Notes under the pieces: model-generated
Told to the model about the DNA's origin: nothing
Seen by the model: the letters and a program-made list of their open reading frames with translations, nothing else
Databases searched by the model: none
Made by a program: the position numbers and the translations under genes
Source: JAMHWF01 sp048500255
GTDB taxonomy: Bacteria; Pseudomonadota; Gammaproteobacteria; Burkholderiales; Burkholderiaceae_C
Reading direction: 5' to 3'
Assembly: GCA_048500255.1 (NCBI GenBank)
Contig: JASNYH010000007.1
Span: forward strand, 124,001-188,000
Length of the DNA: 64,000 bases
Part shown: positions 51,167 through 58,584 of the stretch, piece after piece
Numbering within the stretch: the stretch's first letter is position 1
Layout of the letters: each line of letters starts with the position of its first letter

Positions 51167-51808
51167 TCAGCTGCCCACCAACCCATTGCGGATCGCGTAG
51201 ACCGTCAGCTCCGAGTTGTTCGCCAGCCCCAGCTTCTCGAGCACGCGCGCCCGGTACACGCTCACCGTCTTGGGCGAAAGCATCAGCTCCTCGGCGATGT
51301 CCGACAGCCGCTTTCCCGAAGCGATCATCACCAGCGTCTGCATCTCGCGGTCCGACAGCTTGTCGTGGGCATTGCCGTTCTCGGGTGTCGTCAGGCTCTC
51401 GACGAGCATCTGCGCGATCTCGGGCGTGACGTACTTGCGGCCCTGCGCGACGGTGCGCACCGCGGTGACGATGAGCGCCGGGTCACCGCCCTTGTTGACG
51501 TAGCCGAACGCGCCGGCGCGCAGCGCGCGGATCGCGTACTGGTCTTCCGGATACATGCTGACGACGAGCACGCGCACCGGCGAGCCCTCGTCCTTGAGCA
51601 CGTGCAGCACGTCCAGGCCGCTGCGCCCGGGCATGTTGATGTCGAGCACGAGCACGTCGCAGGAGTGGCTGCGCATCAGCGTGCGCAGCTCGCCGTAGTC
51701 GCCCGCCTCGCCGACGACCTCGATGTCGGGCGCGTCCGACAGCGTGTCGCGGATGCCGCGCCGGATCAGCGCATGGTCGTCGCAGAGGATGACTCGGATC
51801 GTCGTCAC
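51167..51808 (-). CDS. NarL/LuxR-type response regulator
   Basis: A 213-residue DNA-binding response regulator. The receiver domain has IRVILCDDHALIRRGIRDTL (acidic pair), VLVLDINMPGRSGLDVLHVL (phospho-acceptor Asp) and GAFGYVNKGGDP (Lys). The C-terminal LuxR helix-turn-helix is KLSDREMQTLVMIASGKRLS, then LMLSPKTVSVYRARVLEKLG. The GTG at 51808 overlaps the stop codon of the kinase gene (GTGA), so the two are translationally coupled. It may link an environmental signal to the adjacent chemotaxis operon. Confidence 0.93.
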   Translation of the reverse strand: MTTIRVILCDDHALIRRGIRDTLSDAPDIEVVGEAGDYGELRTLMRSHSCDVLVLDINMPGRSGLDVLHVLKDEGSPVRVLVVSMYPEDQYAIRALRAGAFGYVNKGGDPALIVTAVRTVAQGRKYVTPEIAQMLVESLTTPENGNAHDKLSDREMQTLVMIASGKRLSDIAEELMLSPKTVSVYRARVLEKLGLANNSELTVYAIRNGLVGS

Positions 51809-52998
51809 AGGTTGCCCCACGCCGTCGGATCGTACGCCTGGTCGCGGTCGCCCCCCGCGTCGGCACCGCCGTCGTCGAAATCGATGTCGACGCCCGCGTC
51901 GCGGCCCTGCTGGTGCGTCGGCAGCGGCACCGACAGGATCAGCGTCGTGCCCGTCGCGCCGCTGCTCAGCTCGACCCAGCCGCCCACCGTGCCGGCGCGC
52001 TCGTGCAGGCCGCGGATGCCGAACGAGCGTGCCTTGGCCAGATCCTCCTGGCCGAGGCCGCGGCCGTTGTCGCTGATCTCGAGCGACAGGATGCCGCCGG
52101 CCAGGTGCAGGTCGACCTCGACGCGCGTCGCCTGCGCGTGCTTGGTCACGTTGGTCAGCGCCTCCTGCGCCGTGCGGTAGGCGACCAGCGGCACGCCGGC
52201 GGGCAGCTGCATCTGCTCGTGGCTGGTGCGGAACACGCAGGTCACGCCGGTGCGGCGCTCGAAGCGCGTCGTCATCCACTGCAGCGCGGCGATCAATCCC
52301 TGCTCGAGGATCGCCGGGCGCAGGTTGTGCATGACGCGCTGGCTCGCCTCGATGGCGTGCGTCACCGTCTCGAGCGCGGCGTGCGCGCGCTGCTGCACCT
52401 CGGGCATCAGGTCGGCGCGGCGCGCGATCCACGCCAGGTCGAACTTGAGCGCCGTCAGCGAGCCGCCGACGTCGTCGTGGATCTCGCGCGCGATCGCGGC
52501 GCGCTCGGCCTCGACGCTGGTCTGCAGGTGCTGCGCGAGCTGGCTCAGCCGCTGGCGCGACTGCTCGAGCGCCAGCGCCGTGGCGGCGCGCTCGCGGCGC
52601 GCGCGCATCGCCTCGATGGCGTGCAGCATCGCCGGCGCCAGCCGCGCCAGGTTGCTCTTGAGCAGGTAGTCGCTGGCGCCGTTGCGCATCGCGGCGACGG
52701 CCTGGTCCTCGCCGATCTCGCCCGACACGAGGATGAACGGGATCAGCCGGCCGCTCGCCTTGAGCGCCTCGAGCGCGGCCAGCCCCGAGTAGCCCGGCAG
52801 GTTGTAGTCCGACAGGATCACGTCCCACGGGTCGCAGAGCGCATCGGCGAACTCGGCCTCGGTCTCGATGCGCACGACGTCGCAGTCGAGGCCGCTGCGG
52901 CGCAGCTGCTTGACGGCCAGCACGTGGTCGAGCTCGGCGTCCTCGAGGTGCAGCACGCGCAGCCGGTGATGCGGGTGCAGGGCGCTGGCGTGATCCAT
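51805..52998 (-). CDS. Hybrid receiver-NarX-type histidine kinase
   Basis: A 397-residue soluble kinase. Residues 12-130 form a receiver domain (LRVLHLEDAELDHVLAVKQL, WDVILSDYNLPGYSGLAALE, NGASDYLLKSNLARL). The HisKA_3 dimerisation helix has the phospho-acceptor histidine in ERAAIAREIHDDVGGSLTAL. The ATPase domain contains AYRTAQEALTNVTKHAQATR, ISDNGRGLG and FGIRGLHERAGTVGGWVELS. The receiver comes first and no membrane segment is present, so another phospho-donor probably feeds it. The start at 52998 gives the normal receiver start. It is divergent from the chemotaxis operon. Confidence 0.92.
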   Translation of the reverse strand: MDHASALHPHHRLRVLHLEDAELDHVLAVKQLRRSGLDCDVVRIETEAEFADALCDPWDVILSDYNLPGYSGLAALEALKASGRLIPFILVSGEIGEDQAVAAMRNGASDYLLKSNLARLAPAMLHAIEAMRARRERAATALALEQSRQRLSQLAQHLQTSVEAERAAIAREIHDDVGGSLTALKFDLAWIARRADLMPEVQQRAHAALETVTHAIEASQRVMHNLRPAILEQGLIAALQWMTTRFERRTGVTCVFRTSHEQMQLPAGVPLVAYRTAQEALTNVTKHAQATRVEVDLHLAGGILSLEISDNGRGLGQEDLAKARSFGIRGLHERAGTVGGWVELSSGATGTTLILSVPLPTHQQGRDAGVDIDFDDGGADAGGDRDQAYDPTAWGNL

Positions 52999-53180
52999 GC
53001 CGCAAGTATGGCGCGGGCCGGCGCGGCGCCCGGCGCCCGGCGGGCGGAAGCGGCGAATTGGCATCGCTTTGGCCCGGTCATCGGACGCTAGCTTGCCGTG
53101 CGCGCTGCCGAGAATCCTGCTGTCCGAAACCGTGCGCGCACGCCGTGCACGGCCCGTTCTATTCGACGGAGTCAGCGACG

Positions 53181-53642
53181 ATGCAAGTGAACGACGACTG
53201 CGGCGCTCCCGCCGGCCTGCCTCTGTGGGCGGCCGCGAACCTGCAGGACGACCTGATGATGGCGAGCAACGACCTCGACCGCCTGCAGACACTGCTGGCC
53301 GACGCCTGCCGTACGCTGGCCGACGGCTTCTACGGCGCGAGCGAGCAGATCCGCGCCGCGCACGGCCTGCGCCACGGCGACGAAGCCGATGCCGCCGCGA
53401 CGCCCTACGAGCTCGCGATACAGCACCTGGGCACCGCCATCACGGCGCTGCAGTTCCAGGACATGGCGTCGCAGCTCATCGCCCACACCCACAAGCGCCT
53501 GCGCGTGTGCGCCGACCGGCTGGCGCGCGAGGCCTTCGCCGCCGACGACGAGGACGGCGACGCCGTCGTCGACGACGTGCCGCTGCGACCCAATCCGGTG
53601 ACGCAGGCCGAGATGGACGCCGGATCGATCGAGTTGTTCTAA
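53181..53642 (+). CDS. Small CheZ-like protein, putative CheY-P phosphatase
   Basis: A 153-residue helical protein at the head of the chemotaxis operon. The segment ALQFQDMASQLIAHTHKRL contains Asp94 and Gln98 in a D-x3-Q arrangement, as in the catalytic helix of CheZ (QDFxDLTGQ). The helices before it (ANLQDDLMMASNDLDRLQTL, PYELAIQHLGTAIT) could form the bundle. The CheY-binding C-terminal helix is not obvious, but the acidic end EMDAGSIELF may replace it. cheY follows 51 bp later. I infer a phosphatase or a CheY-P-binding role; similarity is short and should be treated with caution. Confidence 0.6.
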   Translation: MQVNDDCGAPAGLPLWAAANLQDDLMMASNDLDRLQTLLADACRTLADGFYGASEQIRAAHGLRHGDEADAAATPYELAIQHLGTAITALQFQDMASQLIAHTHKRLRVCADRLAREAFAADDEDGDAVVDDVPLRPNPVTQAEMDAGSIELF

Positions 53643-53693
53643 AGAAACGCCGTACCCCGCCCGAAAACCCCCGAGAACCCCCGGAGCACCGAT

Positions 53694-54056
53694 ATGCATT
53701 CGATCCTTGCCGTGGACGACTCCGCCTCCATGCGGCAGATGGTGAGCTTCACGCTCAAGAGCGCCGGCTACGACGTCACCGAAGCCGTCGACGGCCAGGA
53801 CGCCTGGGAGAAGGCGCGCGGGCGCAGCTTCGATCTGGTGCTGACCGACCAGAACATGCCGCGCCTGGACGGCATCGGCCTGACGAAGAAGCTGCGCGAG
53901 GACCCAAAGTTCGGCAGCACGCCGATCCTGATCCTGACCACCGAGTCGAGCGATCAGATGAAGCAGGCCGGCCGCAGCGCCGGCGCCACCGGCTGGCTCG
54001 TCAAGCCCTTCGACCCGACCAAGCTGATCGAAGTCATCCGCAAGGTCGTGCGCTGA
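53694..54056 (+). CDS. cheY: CheY-like single-domain response regulator
   Basis: A 120-residue receiver domain. The acidic pair D8-D9, phospho-acceptor D52 in DLVLTDQNMPRLDG, T82 in LILTTESS and lysine in TGWLVKPFDP are present. The aromatic switch position is Trp rather than the Tyr of the first CheY (13849). It is closer to the CheY-type proteins that accompany CheA-CheW-Mcp operons. Competition with the other CheY for CheA, or a phosphate-sink role, is plausible. Confidence 0.94.
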   Translation: MHSILAVDDSASMRQMVSFTLKSAGYDVTEAVDGQDAWEKARGRSFDLVLTDQNMPRLDGIGLTKKLREDPKFGSTPILILTTESSDQMKQAGRSAGATGWLVKPFDPTKLIEVIRKVVR

Positions 54057-54113
54057 CAGCCCGCAGCCGCACGCGAGCCCCACCACGAAGCAACGACAAC
54101 AGCAGCAGCAGCC

Positions 54114-56288
54114 ATGGCCGAAACGACCTCCGACACCGGCAGCATCGCCGCCGGCATCGATCTGAGCCAGTTCTACCAGGTCTTCTTCGAGGAGGCCGGA
54201 GAGAACCTCGAGCGCATGGAGCAGCAGCTGCTCGAGATCGACATCGAGGCCGCCGACGACGAGGAGCTGAACTCCATCTTCCGCTGCGCGCACTCCGTCA
54301 AGGGCGGCGCGGCGACGTTCGGCTTCGCCGACGTGGCCGAGCTGACGCACCAGATGGAGACGCTGCTCGACAAGCTGCGCCGCCACGAACTCGCGCCCAC
54401 GGCGCCGATGGTCGACGTGCTGCTGCAGTCGGGCGACGCGCTGCGCGCCCAGCTCGCGCGCCACCAGAGCGGCGGCGAAGGCGACGAAGTCGACACGACG
54501 CAGCTGCTCCTCGCGATCCGCGCGCTCGTCGCGGGCGAGGCCGTCGCCGCGCCTGCGCCGGCGCCCGTCGTCGCAGCGCCTGCTGCCGCGGCTCCCGTCG
54601 CGCCGGCCGCGCCAGCCCCTGCAGCCGATGCAAGGTCCGCCGACACCGGCGCCTCCAAGCCCGCGCTGCGCCAGCTCGAGCTGTGCGTCGGCCCGCTGGA
54701 GGCGCCCGAGCGCGCCGACAACCTGATCGAGCTGTTCAGCGAGATCACCGGCCTCGGCTCGATCGAGCCGCTCGACGGCGGCCAGCCCGCCGACGGCATG
54801 CGCCGCTTCAAGATCACGACGGACAGCAGCGACGACGACCTGCTGGATCTGTTCACGTTCCACGTCGCGCGCGAGCAGGTCAAGCTGCTGCCGCTCGGCC
54901 CCGGCTACGGCTTCCACCGCGGCGCGCCCGGCGCGCCGCCGCCCGAGGCGGCGCCGCCCGACCCGGGCTTCGGCTTCTTCGACGACGCGCCCGGCGCGCC
55001 GGCGGCGGCGCCCGCCGCCGGCGATGCCGCGCCGTCCATGCTCGCCGCGGCCGCCGCGCCGGCCCCTACGCGCGCACCGGCACGCGCCGCCGCCAAGCCG
55101 GCCGTCACCAACGCGGAGGCGTCGACGCTGCGCGTGTCGGTCGAGAAGGTCGACCAGCTGATCAACCTCGTGGGCGAACTCGTCATCACGCAGGCCATGC
55201 TGGCGCAGAACAGCAAGGGCGTCGATGCGGCGCTCTACCAGCAGATGGCCGCCGGCCTCGCCGACCTGGAGCGCAACACGCGCGACTTGCAGGAATCGGT
55301 GATGTCGATCCGCATGATCCCGATGTCGATCGTCTTCAGCCGCTTCCCGCGCATGCTGCGCGACCTGGCCGGCAAGCTCGGCAAGAAGGTCGAGATGGTC
55401 ACCGTCGGCGAGGCGACCGAGCTCGACAAGGGCCTGGTCGAGAAGATCACCGACCCGCTGACGCACCTGGTGCGCAACTCGTGCGACCACGGCATCGAGC
55501 TGCCGCACGAGCGCGTCGCCAAGGGCAAGCCCGAACACGGCACGATCACGCTGATCGCGTCGCACCAGGGCGGCTCGATCGTCATCGAGGTGCGCGACGA
55601 CGGCCGCGGCCTCAACCGCGCCAAGCTGCTGGCCAAGGCGCGCGAGCGCGGCATCGACGCGCCCGACACGCTGACCGACTCCGAGGTCTGGAGCCTGATC
55701 TTCGCGCCGGGCTTCTCGACCGCCGATGTCGTCACCGACGTGTCGGGCCGCGGCGTCGGCATGGACGTCGTCAAGAAGAACATCACGGCGCTCAACGGCA
55801 CCGTCGAGATCGAGTCGGCCGAGGGCTACGGCATGAGCGTCAAGGTGCGCCTGCCGCTGACGCTGGCGATCATGGACGGCATGTCGATCGGCATCGCCGA
55901 CGAGTGCTACATCGTGCCGCTGGGCTCCGTCGTCGAGTCGTTCCAGCTCGAGACGGGGATGATCAAGACGATCGGCGGCAACGGTCGCGTCGTGCAGGTG
56001 CGCAACGACTACATGCCGGTGATCGACCTCGAGCGCGTGTTCGACGTGCCGCGCGGCGGCGACGACGCGGCGCAGCGCGACGGCCGCATCATGGTCGTCG
56101 TCGAGGCCGAGGGCGGGCGCGTCGCGCTGCTCGTCGACGAGCTGCTCGGCCAGCAGCAGGTCGTCGTCAAGAACCTCGAAGCCAACTACCGCCGCGTCGA
56201 CCACATCTCGGGCGCCACCATCATGGGCGACGGCCGCGTGGCGCTGATCCTCGACATCGGCAGCCTGGTGCGCCGGGCGCGGCACTGA
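54114..56288 (+). CDS. cheA: Chemotaxis histidine kinase CheA
   Basis: A 724-residue kinase. P1 contains the phospho-acceptor His60 in FRCAHSVKGGAATFGF. A P2-like CheY-binding region lies at about 180-260, then an Ala/Pro-rich linker. P3 starts with RVSVEKVDQLINLVGELVIT. The P4 kinase has HLVRNSCDHGIELPHER (N box), IEVRDDGRGLNR (G1) and GFSTADVVTDVSGRGVGMDV (G2). The P5 CheW-like domain includes GMSIGIADECYIVPLGSVVE and ends at VALILDIGSLVRRARH. The only cheA in the window; cheR and cheB are not seen and may lie beyond 64000. Confidence 0.97.
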   Translation: MAETTSDTGSIAAGIDLSQFYQVFFEEAGENLERMEQQLLEIDIEAADDEELNSIFRCAHSVKGGAATFGFADVAELTHQMETLLDKLRRHELAPTAPMVDVLLQSGDALRAQLARHQSGGEGDEVDTTQLLLAIRALVAGEAVAAPAPAPVVAAPAAAAPVAPAAPAPAADARSADTGASKPALRQLELCVGPLEAPERADNLIELFSEITGLGSIEPLDGGQPADGMRRFKITTDSSDDDLLDLFTFHVAREQVKLLPLGPGYGFHRGAPGAPPPEAAPPDPGFGFFDDAPGAPAAAPAAGDAAPSMLAAAAAPAPTRAPARAAAKPAVTNAEASTLRVSVEKVDQLINLVGELVITQAMLAQNSKGVDAALYQQMAAGLADLERNTRDLQESVMSIRMIPMSIVFSRFPRMLRDLAGKLGKKVEMVTVGEATELDKGLVEKITDPLTHLVRNSCDHGIELPHERVAKGKPEHGTITLIASHQGGSIVIEVRDDGRGLNRAKLLAKARERGIDAPDTLTDSEVWSLIFAPGFSTADVVTDVSGRGVGMDVVKKNITALNGTVEIESAEGYGMSVKVRLPLTLAIMDGMSIGIADECYIVPLGSVVESFQLETGMIKTIGGNGRVVQVRNDYMPVIDLERVFDVPRGGDDAAQRDGRIMVVVEAEGGRVALLVDELLGQQQVVVKNLEANYRRVDHISGATIMGDGRVALILDIGSLVRRARH

Positions 56289-56349
56289 GCCACCCGACTG
56301 GCTGGCGCGACACGACCCTGCTCGAACGAAACACGCGAAAGGGATCGCC

Positions 56350-57969
56350 ATGGCCAGCTTCACGCGTCTCGTCCACCGCCTCGGAGCCTCGGTCGCCGCA
56401 CCGCTGGCACTGATGCTGCTGGCCGCACTTGCCACCGGCGTGCAGCTGCAGCGCATCGCCGACGCCAACCGAAAGATGGAGCACGAACGCCAGCGGATCG
56501 ACATCGCTGCCGAATGGATCGGCCATGTCCGCGTCAATCTCGATCGCGCGATCCTCGCGACGCGCATCGAGGCGGCCACGGGCGACGACGACGCCGTGCG
56601 CCAGCGCATGGCCGCGACCGCGGGCGGACTCGCCGCCGCGATGGCGAGTGCGAGCGAGGCCGCCGGCAAGGCGCAGGAGCGCCTCGCGGCGACGACGACC
56701 GCCGGCAGCGACGGCACCATGCAGGCCATCGTCGAGCAGGTCGTCGCCGACCGGGCGCGCTTCGTCGCGATGCGTGCGAGCATCCGCGACGACCTGGCTC
56801 TCGGCGAAGGCGCCGCGAAGATCGACACCGAGCTGCTGCCGCTGGCTGCGGCGATGGAGCGCTCGCTCGACAATTTGCAGCTGCACATCCGCGAGCAGGC
56901 GTCGGCATCGGCGCAAGCGCTGGCGGACGACGTGCGCCGCTCCAGCCTGGTGCTGCTCGCATCGAGCGTGCTGGCGCTCGCCGTCGGCGCCTTGCTGGCC
57001 TGGCGCATCGCGCGCTCGATCGCGGCCTCGATCGCCCAGGCCTCCGGCTTCGCGCAGTCGATCGCGCGCGGCGACCTGACGGCGCGCATCGACATTCGCG
57101 GCCGCGACGAGGTCGCGGGCCTGCAGCAGGCGCTGGTCGCAATGCGCGACTCGCTGATGGGCGTCGTCGGCCAGGTGCGCCAGTCGAGCGACGGCATCGC
57201 CACCGCGAGCGCCGAGATCGCCAACGGCAATCAGAATCTGAGCACGCGCACCGAACAGGCGGCGAGCAACCTGCAGCAGACGGCCAGCTCGATGGAGCAG
57301 CTCACCGGCACCGTCAGGCAAAGCGCCGACGCCGCCCGTCAGGCCAACCAGCTCGCCTCCTCGGCCGCCGAGGTCGCCCAGCGCGGCGGCTCCGTCGTCA
57401 CCCAGGTCGTCGCCACCATGGACGACATCAACGCCTCCTCGCGCAAGATCGCCGACATCATCGGCGTCATCGACGGCATCGCCTTCCAGACCAACATCCT
57501 CGCGCTCAACGCCGCGGTGGAAGCCGCCCGCGCCGGCGAGCAGGGCCGCGGCTTCGCCGTCGTCGCCGGCGAAGTGCGCTCGCTGGCACAGCGCAGCGCC
57601 GAGGCCGCCAAGGAGATCAAGGCGCTCATCGGCGCCTCGGTCGACAAGGTCGACTCCGGCTCGCGCCTGGTCGCCGACGCCGGCTCGACGATGACGGAGA
57701 TCGTCGCTTCCGTGAAGCGCGTGACCGACATCATCGGCGAGATCACGGCTGCGTCGAGCGAACAGTCCGACGGTATCGGCCAGGTCAACACCGCCGTCAC
57801 CCAGCTCGACCAGATGACGCAGCAGAACGCCGCGCTCGTCGAACAGAGCGCCGCCGCCGCCGAGTCGCTGAAGGATCAGGCCGCGCGCCTGGCGCAAGTC
57901 GTCGCGACGTTCAGGCTCGATGCAGGCGCCAGCCAGACCGCGCCGCTCGTCCCGGCCGCATCTTCCTGA
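56350..57969 (+). CDS. Methyl-accepting chemotaxis protein (periplasmic 4-helix-bundle type)
   Basis: A 539-residue transmembrane receptor. TM1 is near residues 12-32 (VAAPLALMLLAALATGVQLQ). A helical periplasmic sensor of about 160 residues follows, then TM2 (SSLVLLASSVLALAVGALLA) and a HAMP domain with ARGDLTARIDIRGRDEVAGL. The signalling hairpin is AFQTNILALNAAVEAARAGE and RGFAVVAGEVRSLAQRSAEA. The stretch 57282-57861 is almost identical in DNA to three other receptors in the operon. No CheR-docking pentapeptide is seen; it ends in VPAASS. Confidence 0.94.
   Translation: MASFTRLVHRLGASVAAPLALMLLAALATGVQLQRIADANRKMEHERQRIDIAAEWIGHVRVNLDRAILATRIEAATGDDDAVRQRMAATAGGLAAAMASASEAAGKAQERLAATTTAGSDGTMQAIVEQVVADRARFVAMRASIRDDLALGEGAAKIDTELLPLAAAMERSLDNLQLHIREQASASAQALADDVRRSSLVLLASSVLALAVGALLAWRIARSIAASIAQASGFAQSIARGDLTARIDIRGRDEVAGLQQALVAMRDSLMGVVGQVRQSSDGIATASAEIANGNQNLSTRTEQAASNLQQTASSMEQLTGTVRQSADAARQANQLASSAAEVAQRGGSVVTQVVATMDDINASSRKIADIIGVIDGIAFQTNILALNAAVEAARAGEQGRGFAVVAGEVRSLAQRSAEAAKEIKALIGASVDKVDSGSRLVADAGSTMTEIVASVKRVTDIIGEITAASSEQSDGIGQVNTAVTQLDQMTQQNAALVEQSAAAAESLKDQAARLAQVVATFRLDAGASQTAPLVPAASS
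57282..57861 (+). repeat. 580-bp receptor signalling-domain repeat (copy 1 of 4)
   Basis: The segment that starts at GGCCAGCTCGATGGAG and encodes the signalling hairpin recurs almost base for base at 59379-59958, 61887-62466 and from 63488 to the window edge. Sequences outside it are unrelated between the receptors. Third-codon positions agree too, so the copies are kept alike by recent duplication or gene conversion rather than by protein selection alone. Confidence 0.9.
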
Positions 57970-58535
57970 AAGCACGCTCGCCGCACTTCGCGCATCCACA
58001 CCACGACGAGAGCCGCCCCATGAACATGATGACCGAAGCCGCCCACGTGGCGCGCCACGAAGCCGCTCGCAGCGACGCCGCCGCCAGCGCCGCAGGCGAG
58101 TTCCTGACCTTTCGCCTCGGCGCCGAGGAATACGGCATCGACATCCTCAAGGTCCAGGAGATCCGCTCCTACGAGCAGCCCACGCGCATCGCCAACGCCC
58201 CGGCCTTCATCAAGGGCGTCATCAACCTGCGCGGCGTCATCGTGCCCATCGTCGACCTGCGCCTGAAGCTCGGCTGCGAATCCGCCGAGTACAACGGCTT
58301 CACCGTCGTCATCGTGCTCAACGTCAGGGGCCGCGTCGTCGGCACCGTCGTCGACTCCGTCTCCGACGTGCTCGAGCTGGCCGCCGACTCCATCCAGGCC
58401 GCCCCGGAAATGAGCTCGGCCGTCGACACCTCCTTCATCACCGGCATCGCCAGCGTCCACGAGCGCATGTTGATCCTCATGGACATCGAGGCCCTCATGT
58501 CCTCCGCCGACATGGGCCTCATCGACGCCCTCTGA
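57965..58535 (+). repeat. Duplicated cheW block, copy 1 (copy 2 at 60353-60920)
   Basis: The last codon of the preceding receptor, the 50-bp spacer and the complete cheW gene are almost identical to 60353-60920. I count two differences in the spacer and three near the 3' end. The offset is 2385 bp in the cheW gene. It marks a recent tandem duplication of a receptor-cheW unit, or conversion between the copies. Confidence 0.9.
58020..58535 (+). CDS. cheW: Chemotaxis coupling protein CheW (copy 1)
   Basis: A 171-residue adaptor that links receptors to CheA. The SH3-like fold is shown by EFLTFRLGAEEYGIDILKVQ, EIRSYEQPTRIANAPAFIKG, VINLRGVIVPIVDLRLKLG and the end VHERMLILMDIEALMSSADM. The N-terminal 25 residues (HVARHEAARSDAAASAAG) are an extra flexible tail. 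It is identical to the second CheW except in the last residues (GLIDAL against GLIDTL). Confidence 0.96.
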   Translation: MNMMTEAAHVARHEAARSDAAASAAGEFLTFRLGAEEYGIDILKVQEIRSYEQPTRIANAPAFIKGVINLRGVIVPIVDLRLKLGCESAEYNGFTVVIVLNVRGRVVGTVVDSVSDVLELAADSIQAAPEMSSAVDTSFITGIASVHERMLILMDIEALMSSADMGLIDAL

Positions 58536-58584
58536 GCCGACGCCCGCACCGCCCCCAGCCCGACCAGCGCACCAGGAGCACGCC

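Noticed and set aside
53172..57230. Very long open frame (1352 codons) on the minus strand across the chemotaxis operon
   Set aside because: It is antisense to the clearly conserved cheZ-like, cheY, cheA and receptor genes. High GC content suppresses stop codons in this frame, and the translation has no recognisable domain.
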